Below are positions 49,259 to 57,388 of a DNA stretch of 64,000 nucleotides, in pieces (the first letter of the stretch is position 1; every line of letters starts with the position of its first letter). The notes beneath the pieces were generated by a model that made no database searches, was not told where the DNA came from, and saw only the letters and a list, made by a program, of their open reading frames with translations. The DNA is from Spirosoma oryzicola (GTDB taxonomy: Bacteria > Bacteroidota > Bacteroidia > Cytophagales > Spirosomataceae): positions 1,841,501-1,905,500 of the forward strand of contig NZ_CP089538.1 in the NCBI RefSeq assembly GCF_021233055.1, written 5' to 3'. A program made the translations under genes and the position numbers.

Positions 49259-51406
49259 TTACTTTTTTAGTTGATCGACTAGCTTACTGATATCACTGCT
49301 GATCTGCTGGATAAAATTCAGTTGTTCGGTCAGGGATGGATCATCGGCGGCAACAACTGACGGATCGCTTAAAGGCTGGCCCGACGCGGTTGGTTCCGAC
49401 GAAGTAGTCTCTGGTGCCCCGTCTAGTCGGCGGAGGCCATCCGTCAAGGCAAAAAGAGCCCGTTTGACCGTCCGGATTACGGATGACGAATACAACTGGG
49501 CCTGATCGGTAAGTAAGGTAGACGTGATTGTCGCGATGTTGGAGGATAGGATGTGGTTCAGCACGACAAATTTGTAGATGAGTCGTTCGTTACGTTGCTT
49601 GTGCTTTGGTTCCGACACCATTCGTTCGAAAGCGGCCGCCATGTTGGCCGACGTTACGTACACGTCTTTACGAGCCAATTTATAGTCAACGACACGAATT
49701 GGTACACCCGATAAGATGTTGAGTAGAAGCTGCGTATACCGAACATTGGCGTTCAGCATATCGTGCAGGGGTTTGGTCAGCTGTTCCGACTCCCAACGTG
49801 GAAAGACTAGATAGCTGGCGGCAAACGCAATCGCTCCACCAAGTATGGTGTCCAGTAAGCGCTCTTCCGCTGCGCCGTAATAACTGATGCCCAAAAAATT
49901 GAACAGGATCAGTATGTAAGGCGTCAGGCAGATGACCATAATAATGTAGTTGACCCGTTGGGCACTGTAGGTGCCAAGCATAAACAGCACCATCAGAACA
50001 AAATGCGTGGTGGTGTTGGGAATAAATTTCAGAATCGCCAGACCAATCACTCCTCCGGCAAACGTGCCAATAATACGTTCAATGTTACGCTGCTTGGTCA
50101 GGCTGAACGCTGGTTTGAGAATGACGGAGATTGTTAACAGCACCCAGTAACTATGGTGACCGTAATCAATCAATTGCGTAACGATGAAGCCAAGCAGCAT
50201 CGCCAGCGCTACCCGTACCGAATGCCGAAATACCGACGAGTTGAGGGTAAGGTTGTCCCGTAAGGATTTTACGTCAATCGCCTGATGCGACACGAAACGA
50301 CCATATTCCAGATCGTCGAGCGAAGTAGGGTTCGTGTCTGGCGAGACAATATGCTTTTGCATGATAGCCAACCGTTGGCTGATGTTTCGCAAACCAACCA
50401 AAATCTTTTTGAGGACGAGCGTACTCCCTTCCCGGTCGCCAAGTGCGTCGATCTCGCTTTTTAGTTTGTTGAGCGGGTGCGTGAAGTCAATGGGTTTGCG
50501 GGAAGAGGCAACCGACTGAACCCTCAGTCCGATATAATCCAGTTCGGTGGCCTGTCGGTGAATAAGCCGCGAGATTGTGTTCAGAACCCTTGTTTTGCCG
50601 AACCGTTCGCGGATGGCCGCGTAGTCGTAATACATGGTTACAATCTGCTCGAACAGATCGACCGTATCCACAAACGTCAGCACCAGCAGGCGGCTGGTAT
50701 TAGTCGATTCGGCCACAAACTGCCGGTTTTTGAACAGCAACTCCCGAACTTCGTCCTGCTTCTCACTAACCGTCACCTGCTGAGCCAGCAACCGGCGGTA
50801 ATCTGTGTCTAATTCGGTGTGTGTGTCATAAAAATCAGCCTTGATACTCATGAACTTGGCTATTTCATGAATACACAACCCAAGGGACTGTCTGGCCAAC
50901 CGATAGGGGCGAAGCTGTACGGAGACCAGACTAATCAGGGTGTACCAGATACCGCCGACCAGAATCAGGCCCGCTTCTCGCAGAATTCCAACGGGGTCGA
51001 GTGGCCGGTCGAGCGTGAGAATCATGATCAGAATAGCCGCCGTACCAACCGATGTTGCACGAACGCCATAAACGGCGAGCATGGAAAACAAAAAGCCGAA
51101 AAAGAGAATTTCAACCCCCAGCGTGTAATCGTTCATGCGGGCAAACCCGGTCACTATGGCCACGATGACGCCCAGCACCACCGTCGCGGCCATTGCGTTG
51201 CGTCGATGCTGAATCGGTCCGGGGGCATCGCTCAGGCTGACGCTCAAGGCTCCCATCGACATAGCCATGCCGGTTGTCAGTTGGTCGAACTGAGCCAGAA
51301 TCAGGGACGGTAGCAGAATCGATACGGTTGTTCGGAAGCCGTTCGAGAAGTGCTGTCCCGATAAAAAGTAGTTGACTTGCCTTGTGCGCCGGTTTATACT
51401 ATGCAT
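49259..51406 (-). CDS. FUSC/YccS-like inner-membrane protein
   Basis: A 715-residue membrane protein with two sets of about five helices (about 20-190 and 395-540) and cytoplasmic helical domains, as in the FUSC/YccS/YhfK family related to aromatic acid exporters. Motifs include MGALSVSLSDAPGPIQHRRNAMAATVVLGV near the start and the second-bundle ERIIGTFAGGVIGL. The start ATG at 51406 overlaps the stop of the upstream ABC transporter by 8 bp (ATGCATAG), so the pair is co-translated. An in-frame start further upstream would sit inside the ABC gene. It may export a small organic compound. Confidence 0.88.
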   Translation of the reverse strand: MHSINRRTRQVNYFLSGQHFSNGFRTTVSILLPSLILAQFDQLTTGMAMSMGALSVSLSDAPGPIQHRRNAMAATVVLGVIVAIVTGFARMNDYTLGVEILFFGFLFSMLAVYGVRATSVGTAAILIMILTLDRPLDPVGILREAGLILVGGIWYTLISLVSVQLRPYRLARQSLGLCIHEIAKFMSIKADFYDTHTELDTDYRRLLAQQVTVSEKQDEVRELLFKNRQFVAESTNTSRLLVLTFVDTVDLFEQIVTMYYDYAAIRERFGKTRVLNTISRLIHRQATELDYIGLRVQSVASSRKPIDFTHPLNKLKSEIDALGDREGSTLVLKKILVGLRNISQRLAIMQKHIVSPDTNPTSLDDLEYGRFVSHQAIDVKSLRDNLTLNSSVFRHSVRVALAMLLGFIVTQLIDYGHHSYWVLLTISVILKPAFSLTKQRNIERIIGTFAGGVIGLAILKFIPNTTTHFVLMVLFMLGTYSAQRVNYIIMVICLTPYILILFNFLGISYYGAAEERLLDTILGGAIAFAASYLVFPRWESEQLTKPLHDMLNANVRYTQLLLNILSGVPIRVVDYKLARKDVYVTSANMAAAFERMVSEPKHKQRNERLIYKFVVLNHILSSNIATITSTLLTDQAQLYSSSVIRTVKRALFALTDGLRRLDGAPETTSSEPTASGQPLSDPSVVAADDPSLTEQLNFIQQISSDISKLVDQLKK

Positions 51407-53159
51407 TGACGCTTCCCGTTTTTCGTTCGCCAATTTGCTGTCGCCACATCGCGTAGTACAGTCCCTTCTGGGCAACGAGCGCGTCGTGGCTGCCGGTTTC
51501 AACAATTTTACCTTTCTCCAGGACAAAAATCGTATTGGCGTGCAGAATGGTTGAGAGCCGATGCGCGATCAAAATAGTAATTTGTTCATTCATTGCCGAA
51601 ACGCTGCGCACGGTATCGGTAATTTCTTCTTCGGTCAACGAATCCAGCGCTGATGTCGCTTCGTCGAATATAAGCAGGCGCGGATGTCTGACCAAGGCTC
51701 GGGCGATGGACAACCGCTGTTTTTCACCGCCCGACATTTTTAGGCCACCTTCGCCAATCTGCGTATCGAGTCCCTTTTCGGAGCGGGCCAGCAAGTGGTC
51801 GCAGGCGGCTTTGTCCAGCGCATCGAGTAATTCGGCCTCGCTGGCGTCGGGTTTAACAAATAACAAATTTTCCCGGATCGAACCCGAAAATAGGTGCGTA
51901 TCCTGCGTTACAAAACCAATCTGACGGCGCATGGGATTGAACCGAAGGTCTTTGGTCGAAATGTTGTTGTAATAAATCTCGCCATCGACCGGGCGGTACA
52001 GTCCGACCAGCAGCTTTACCATCGTCGATTTACCCGAACCCGACGGTCCCACAAAAGCGATGGTATCGCCGAGCGTTGCCTCGAACGAAACACCATCGAT
52101 GGCGTTTTGCTGTGCATTCTTGTGCCGAAAAATAACATTGGCGAAACGTAATCGATTGATTGGACCAACTTCAATAGGCGATTCCGGATTCCGCTCAATT
52201 GGTTTCTGCATCAACTGATCAAAGCTATTCAGTCCGGCCTCGGCTTCGCGGTAGGCCAGAATAATCGTGCCCAGGTCCTGCAACGGATTAAAAATGGAGA
52301 CGGAGATAAACTGCATGGAAATCAACTCGCCCGTGCTGAGCACGTTTCGGAAGATAAGCCACAACAGCGTAAACAAAACGGATTGCTTCAGGATGTTGAG
52401 CGTTGTGCTTTGCCAGAACGACAAGAGACGTACTCGTCTGACCTTGAACATTTCCAACTCGAAAATCCGGTTGGTTTGCGCTTTCAGTCGGCGAATTTCG
52501 GAAAAGGTTAAGCCGAGACTTTTGATCAGTTCAATGTTTCGCAACGACTCCGTAATGACCCCCGACAGCAGGGCCGTTTCGCGGTTAATCGACCGTTGCG
52601 TTGTTTTAATCTGTTTGCTCAGCAAGCCCGTCAGGCTACCGAGTACCAAGACACCAATCAGAAATAAGGGAACCAGCGCCCAGTGCTTCGTTACCGCGTA
52701 CCAGACCAGAAATCCAATACCAACAACCGAGGAAAAAAGGACGTTGACAAACGAGTTGATAAACTTCTCGGTGTCGGTACGCACTTTCTGCAAAATCGAG
52801 AGCGTTGCTCCGCTACTCTGGTCGCCAAACTCCTGATACGAGAGCCGTAACGTTTGTTTCAGCCCGTCGTTGAAAATGTCAGTGCCGAATTTCTGAACGA
52901 CCAGGCGCGTCAGGTATTCCTGAAACGCTTTCGTCAGATTCGACAAAATGGCGACGCCAACCGCAAGCCCTAACAACTGCAAAACGCCCGAAATTTTTTC
53001 GGATTCAGTTTTCGGACTACCCTTGGCAGCGTATTCGTCGATTAATTTTCCAAAGATGATCGGGTCAATTAAGGCGAGGATTTGCGCAATCCCCGCCAGA
53101 ATCAATGCTGACACAGCTAAGCCACGGTATGGCTTCAGGTACTTCCAGAGAATAGCCAT
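51399..53159 (-). CDS. ABC transporter, fused permease and ATPase
   Basis: A 586-residue half transporter. Six transmembrane helices (about 15-300) precede the nucleotide-binding domain (about 340-575), with Walker A GPSGSGKST, the signature MSGGEKQRLSIARAL, Walker B LLIFDEATSALD and the H-loop IAHRLST. It probably works as a homodimeric exporter of lipids, peptides or drugs. The gene is 11 bp downstream of rpiB and overlaps the FUSC gene by 8 bp. The three genes look like one transcription unit. Confidence 0.95.
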   Translation of the reverse strand: MAILWKYLKPYRGLAVSALILAGIAQILALIDPIIFGKLIDEYAAKGSPKTESEKISGVLQLLGLAVGVAILSNLTKAFQEYLTRLVVQKFGTDIFNDGLKQTLRLSYQEFGDQSSGATLSILQKVRTDTEKFINSFVNVLFSSVVGIGFLVWYAVTKHWALVPLFLIGVLVLGSLTGLLSKQIKTTQRSINRETALLSGVITESLRNIELIKSLGLTFSEIRRLKAQTNRIFELEMFKVRRVRLLSFWQSTTLNILKQSVLFTLLWLIFRNVLSTGELISMQFISVSIFNPLQDLGTIILAYREAEAGLNSFDQLMQKPIERNPESPIEVGPINRLRFANVIFRHKNAQQNAIDGVSFEATLGDTIAFVGPSGSGKSTMVKLLVGLYRPVDGEIYYNNISTKDLRFNPMRRQIGFVTQDTHLFSGSIRENLLFVKPDASEAELLDALDKAACDHLLARSEKGLDTQIGEGGLKMSGGEKQRLSIARALVRHPRLLIFDEATSALDSLTEEEITDTVRSVSAMNEQITILIAHRLSTILHANTIFVLEKGKIVETGSHDALVAQKGLYYAMWRQQIGERKTGSVNA

Positions 53160-53170
53160 AGATGCAGCGG

Positions 53171-53602
53171 CTACTCGTCCAGTTCCTGAATCCGGGCCAG
53201 ATGCCGCCCCCCCTCAAACGGGGTGTCGAGCCAAATCTGAACGAGTTTCAAGGCCGTCTCTTCCGACATCATCCGTTCGCCGATAGAAATCACGTTCGCG
53301 TCGTTGTGCTGTCGTCCGAGCCGGGCCGATTCCTCATTCCAGCATAAGGCCGCGCGAACACCTTTGATCCGGTTGGCCGTCATAGCCTCTCCATTGCCTG
53401 AGCCACCCAACACAACGCCCCGCTCTACCTCGCCAGCGGCAACCGCTTCGGCAACAGGACGAATGAACCGGGGATAATCGACGGATGGGGTTTGGGCATA
53501 GGTGCCTTTGTCGACGACTTCGTGTCCAAGATCGGTCAACATTTTTTTGATCGCTTCTTTGTAAAGAAAACCTGCGTGATCGGAACCAATAGCAATTTTC
53601 AT
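53171..53602 (-). CDS. rpiB: Ribose-5-phosphate isomerase B
   Basis: A 143-residue RpiB. It shows MKIAIGSDHAGFLYKEAI, GVVLGGSGNGEAMTANRIKGVRAALCWNEESARLGRQHNDANVISIGERMMS, all family blocks. GSGNGE forms the phosphate loop; this variant has Ser where many have Cys as catalytic base. It interconverts ribose-5-phosphate and ribulose-5-phosphate in the pentose phosphate pathway. The ATG at 53602 begins the usual MKIAIGSDHAG. It leads the ABC-FUSC unit and is divergent from zwf, another pentose phosphate gene. Confidence 0.95.
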   Translation of the reverse strand: MKIAIGSDHAGFLYKEAIKKMLTDLGHEVVDKGTYAQTPSVDYPRFIRPVAEAVAAGEVERGVVLGGSGNGEAMTANRIKGVRAALCWNEESARLGRQHNDANVISIGERMMSEETALKLVQIWLDTPFEGGRHLARIQELDE

Positions 53603-53631
53603 AGCGTGATTTATGAATGAGAAACAACGGT

Positions 53632-53639
53632 CAAAAGTA
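53632..53639 (-). promoter_or_regulatory. Bacteroidota -7 box TACTTTTG before rpiB
   Basis: Reads TACTTTTG on the minus strand, an exact TAnnTTTG match, 29 bp upstream of the rpiB ATG. Confidence 0.5.
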
Positions 53640-53744
53640 GCAGAAACGGGTTCTATCTTGAACCTTACCAAACGAAACTTGTTCAACAGAACGGACGCCG
53701 GTATCTTGCACCGACTTTCGGTCTGACAACAATCTTGTTTACCA

Positions 53745-55238
53745 ATGATCCCAGCTACTAATCAGCGGCCTCCTGCCAGCATAATTTTTATTTTTGGCGG
53801 CAGCGGAGACCTCAACCTGCGCAAATTAACTCCCGCGCTCTACAATCTGTTCATCGATAAATACTTGCCCGAGCACTTTTCGGTCGTGGGCATTGGACGC
53901 AGTAAATATACCGACGAAAGCTTCCGCGAGCGGCTCGAAGAAGGCGTTAAGGAGTTTTCCCGGCGTAAAGAAGGACCTTGGGATGAATTTTCTTCGTCCA
54001 TTTCTTATCTCCAAATGGATGGGGGCGATGAGGCTGCTTATCCAAAAATATCGGATTACGTTGCCAGTAAAAAAGAAGAATGGGGTGTAGAGCCCAATGT
54101 GCTTTTTTACCTGGCAGTGGCTCCCCAGTTGGTACCCGGCATTGCCACCAACTTGGCTAAACTGCCGCTTTGTGGCGATAAATCGCACGTTCGGATTGTG
54201 GTTGAAAAGCCGTTCGGTCACGATTTGAAAACGGCTCAGGAGCTTAACGCGCTGTTGCGTGGCTTGTTTGCCGAAGAACAGATTTACCGCATTGACCATT
54301 ACCTCGGCAAAGAAACGGTGCAGAATATTCTCGCCCTGCGCTTTGCCAACTCGCTTTTCGAGCCAATCTGGAACCGGCGTTTCGTGGAACATATTCAGAT
54401 TACAGCTTCCGAAACGGTTGGTCTGGAAGGACGCGGTGGTTACTACGAAGGCTCTGGCGCTTTGCGCGACATGATCCAGAATCACCTTTTGCAGGTGTTG
54501 TGTATGGTAGCTACCGAGCCGCCCATCAGCTTCGAGGCCAATGAGGTGCGTAACAAAAAGGTAGACGTGCTGAACGCAATTCGCCGGATTGAACCCGAAA
54601 AGGTTAACGACTTTGCCGTACGCGGTCAGTACGGTCCTGGAAAAATAAAAGACAAGGACGTACCCGGTTACCGGGAGGAGGAAGGGGTTGATCCTAACTC
54701 AGCCACGGAAACGTTTGCCGCTGTGAAGTTGTACGTCGACAACTGGCGTTGGGAAAATGTGCCGTTCTACCTGCGTACGGGAAAATCGATGCCCGAAAAG
54801 GCAACGGTTATTACGGTGCAGTTCAAGCCCGCGCCAAGCTTTGCTTTCCCTGGTGAAGCGACGAGCAACTGGCAGGCTAATCGTCTGATAATCGGTATTC
54901 AACCGGCTATGGACATTCGGCTGCGGTTCCAGGCTAAGCGCCCCGGTCAGACCTTGGCTATCGATCCGGTAGAAATGGTGTTCAGCTATAAAACGGCCTA
55001 CGATGGGCAGGAGCCGGAAGCGTACGAAACGCTGCTGCTGGACGCGATGACGGGCGACGCGACCTTGTTTATGCGGGCCGATCAGGTAGAAGCTGCCTGG
55101 AAAGTTGTAACACCGATCCTCGATGCGTGGGGCAGTCAGGCACCTGATGATTTCCCGAACTACACACCCGGCTCCTGGGGACCGCAAGCCGCAATGGACC
55201 TGATCGAAAAAGATGGGTTCGAGTGGATGACAAAATAA
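53745..55238 (+). CDS. zwf: Glucose-6-phosphate 1-dehydrogenase
   Basis: A 497-residue enzyme catalysing the first step of the oxidative pentose phosphate pathway. The N-terminal IIFIFGGSGDLNLRKLTPALYNL is the NADP-binding block, and RIDHYLGKETVQN (182-194) is the substrate site with catalytic His and Lys. The coenzyme and glucose-6-phosphate regions are complete and the length is typical. It is followed 99 bp later by pgl, with a long-loop stem in the gap. The 6-phosphogluconate dehydrogenase gene is not in this window. Confidence 0.98.
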   Translation: MIPATNQRPPASIIFIFGGSGDLNLRKLTPALYNLFIDKYLPEHFSVVGIGRSKYTDESFRERLEEGVKEFSRRKEGPWDEFSSSISYLQMDGGDEAAYPKISDYVASKKEEWGVEPNVLFYLAVAPQLVPGIATNLAKLPLCGDKSHVRIVVEKPFGHDLKTAQELNALLRGLFAEEQIYRIDHYLGKETVQNILALRFANSLFEPIWNRRFVEHIQITASETVGLEGRGGYYEGSGALRDMIQNHLLQVLCMVATEPPISFEANEVRNKKVDVLNAIRRIEPEKVNDFAVRGQYGPGKIKDKDVPGYREEEGVDPNSATETFAAVKLYVDNWRWENVPFYLRTGKSMPEKATVITVQFKPAPSFAFPGEATSNWQANRLIIGIQPAMDIRLRFQAKRPGQTLAIDPVEMVFSYKTAYDGQEPEAYETLLLDAMTGDATLFMRADQVEAAWKVVTPILDAWGSQAPDDFPNYTPGSWGPQAAMDLIEKDGFEWMTK

Positions 55239-55246
55239 ACCGTGAC

Positions 55247-55320
55247 AGGCAGATCTTTGGTCGTAAAGGCTAGACGCTGGGTAACAAACCTGGCTGGCGT
55301 TTAACATCAAAGATCTGCCT
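55247..55320 (+). promoter_or_regulatory. Long-loop 13-bp stem between zwf and pgl
   Basis: AGGCAGATCTTTG (55247-55259) and CAAAGATCTGCCT (55308-55320) are perfectly complementary around a 48-nt loop, and TTTT follows directly. It may be an intrinsic terminator or attenuator setting pgl level, or a small dispersed element. The pgl start is 17 bp further. Confidence 0.5.
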
Positions 55321-55337
55321 TTTTGAATTCATTACGT

Positions 55338-56063
55338 ATGCAACTTATTGTTACGAAAAATCCCACTGATCTGGCGAAACAGGCGGCTGATTTTATTGCC
55401 AAGCGGATCAAAGAGGTTCTGAAAAAAAAGGACCGATTTACAATTGCGTTGTCGGGAGGAAGTACCCCAAAGGCGCTGCACGAGCTGCTGGCAAAATCGC
55501 CGTATCGCGAGCAAATTCCGTGGGCGCAGCTGCATGTATTCTGGGGCGACGAACGTTACGTACCCATCGATGATGAGCAGAGCAATGCCGGGATGGCTTA
55601 CGATACCCTGCTTGGTCATGTGTATACGCCCGAAGACCAGATTCATGTGTGGCGTACCGAACTCGAACCGGAAGCCGCTGCTGCCGATTACGACAAAATT
55701 TTACACGAGTACTTTGGCGATACGGGCCCGACTTTCGATTTAGTGTTGCTTGGGATGGGCGATGACGGACACACGCTGTCCCTTTTTCCCGGCACGGAGG
55801 TCGTCCATGAACAAACAGCCTGGACAAAAGCGTATTTTCTAACGCAGCAGAACATGTACCGTCTGACGCTGACTGCACCAGTTGTAAACCGGGCTTCCTG
55901 CGTCGCATTCTTGGTGGCTGGTCCGAAAAAAGCGGAGCCGCTGAAAGAAGTATTGGAAGGAGAGTATAATCCGGACAAATATCCGTCGCAGGAAATCAAA
56001 CCAACCGAAGGGGAACTGATCTGGATGGTTGACGAAAAAGCAGCATCCCTGCTTGCCAAATAA
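55338..56063 (+). CDS. pgl: 6-phosphogluconolactonase
   Basis: A 241-residue enzyme of the DevB/SOL type. Matching blocks are FTIALSGGSTPKALHELLA, WAQLHVFWGDERYVPIDDEQSNAGMAYDTLL and FDLVLLGMGDDGHTLSLFPGTEVV. Together they form the active site that hydrolyses 6-phosphogluconolactone, the product of zwf. The ATG at 55338 is used rather than an upstream TTG at 55323. It lies downstream of zwf, forming a functional pair. Confidence 0.96.
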   Translation: MQLIVTKNPTDLAKQAADFIAKRIKEVLKKKDRFTIALSGGSTPKALHELLAKSPYREQIPWAQLHVFWGDERYVPIDDEQSNAGMAYDTLLGHVYTPEDQIHVWRTELEPEAAAADYDKILHEYFGDTGPTFDLVLLGMGDDGHTLSLFPGTEVVHEQTAWTKAYFLTQQNMYRLTLTAPVVNRASCVAFLVAGPKKAEPLKEVLEGEYNPDKYPSQEIKPTEGELIWMVDEKAASLLAK

Positions 56064-56068
56064 ACGGA

Positions 56069-56114
56069 GCGTCCCCGCTCTGGTCTGTGGACTACGTGAC
56101 CAGAATGGGGACGC
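56069..56114. repeat. Two-part hairpin after pgl
   Basis: GCGTCCCC (56069-56076) pairs with GGGGACGC (56107-56114). A second stem CTGGTC (56080-56085) / GACCAG (56098-56103) follows a small internal loop. It begins 5 bp after the pgl stop, so it could help end the transcript, but no T-run follows. Confidence 0.55.
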
Positions 56115-56152
56115 CCAAACGGTCCCCATCACTTAACGTGAATAACGGGTAC

Positions 56153-56243
56153 TTTTTGTCATCCCGACGCAGGAGGGATCTTCGGTGATTACTAGGAAGG
56201 TTTCCTGTTACCGAAGATCCCTCCTGCGTCGGGATGACAAAAA
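56153..56243. repeat. Perfect 34-bp inverted repeat (dispersed palindromic element)
   Basis: Two arms of 34 bp (56153-56186 and 56210-56243) are perfectly complementary around a 23-nt loop that itself contains AGGAA-N3-TTCCT. The arm holds GTCATCCCGACGCAGGAGGG. Similar GTCATCC... palindromes are common as dispersed intergenic repeats in Bacteroidota genomes (recalled, not searched). It lies between convergent pgl and trpS. It may act as a double-sided terminator or be a non-autonomous mobile element. Confidence 0.85.
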
Positions 56244-56311
56244 AATCGGCACTAAATTGATCACTAATCAATTGATTATCAATAAATAAAAACACCCATC
56301 ATTAACGTTAC

Positions 56312-57292
56312 TTAGTTAAAGCCGAGTTTTTCGCGCACACGGGCAATGGTTTTGCTTGCCACGGCACGGGCTTTCTCTTCCCCAGCCTGAAGTTCTGCTT
56401 CCAGCGCGTCCGGGTTTTCGATAGTGTAGTAATGGTAGCGCTCCCGTTCCGTCGCAAACTGATTGAGGATCAGTTCATAAAACGCTTTCTTGGCCGTACC
56501 GTAGCCGTAATTCCCGCCCTCGTACAAACTTCGTAACTCCGCCGTTTGTGCTTCGGACGCTAACAGGGAATAGAGCTGAAACGTTATATCCGTATCCGGG
56601 TTTTTCGGCTCTTCGAGTGGCGTCGAATCGGATTTAATCTTTTTGATAACCTTCCACAACTCGTTTTCGGGCAAGAAGATATTGATGTAGTTGTTGTACG
56701 ACTTACTCATCTTTTGGCCGTCAATACCGGGAATGGTCATTAGTCGGTCATCAATCCGGGCCTCGGGCAAGACAAAGACCTCATCGTCGTACTGCCGGTT
56801 AAACGTACTGGCAATGTCGCGCGTCATTTCAATGTGTTGCCGCTGGTCTTTACCGACGGGAATAATTTCGGCATCGTAGAGCAGAATATCAGCGGCCTGC
56901 AACACCGGATAAACAAACAATCCCGTATTGACCGCTCCCGTGGCCCGATCCGATTTTTCTTTAAACGACGTAGCGTTGTTGAGCATCGGTATGGGCGTAA
57001 AGCAATTCAGGTACCAGCACAATTCGGTATGTTCGGCCACGCGCGATTGACGCCAGAACGTATTTTTCGTCGTGTCCAGTCCAAACGCCAGCCAGGTAGC
57101 CGCTACCGCCCGGATGTATTCCCGACGCAGTGAGCCGTCCTTAATGGTTGTGAGCGAATGGAGGTCGGCAATAAACAGAAAAGACTCATTACCGGGCTGT
57201 TTTGATAAGTCGATGGCGGGTTTGATCGCCCCCAGAATATTGCCCAAATGCGGTAGACCGCTACTTTGAATACCAGTTAGAATACGTGCCAT
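56312..57292 (-). CDS. trpS: Tryptophanyl-tRNA synthetase
   Basis: A 326-residue class I synthetase. The HIGH-type motif is HLGN (residues 15-18) in GIQSSGLPHLGNILGAI, and KMSKS is at 194-198. DLHSLT, PVLQAADILLYDAEIIPVGKDQRQHIEMTRDIA are other family blocks. It charges tRNA-Trp. It is a single gene of typical length. Confidence 0.97.
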   Translation of the reverse strand: MARILTGIQSSGLPHLGNILGAIKPAIDLSKQPGNESFLFIADLHSLTTIKDGSLRREYIRAVAATWLAFGLDTTKNTFWRQSRVAEHTELCWYLNCFTPIPMLNNATSFKEKSDRATGAVNTGLFVYPVLQAADILLYDAEIIPVGKDQRQHIEMTRDIASTFNRQYDDEVFVLPEARIDDRLMTIPGIDGQKMSKSYNNYINIFLPENELWKVIKKIKSDSTPLEEPKNPDTDITFQLYSLLASEAQTAELRSLYEGGNYGYGTAKKAFYELILNQFATERERYHYYTIENPDALEAELQAGEEKARAVASKTIARVREKLGFN

Positions 57293-57388
57293 AAAAGTTG
57301 TTAGTCGTCAGCTCTCAGCATTCGGTTGATCCAATCTTCGGAAAGGAGCAGACGAATACCGAAAACTGACGACTCATAAACTGTGTAT

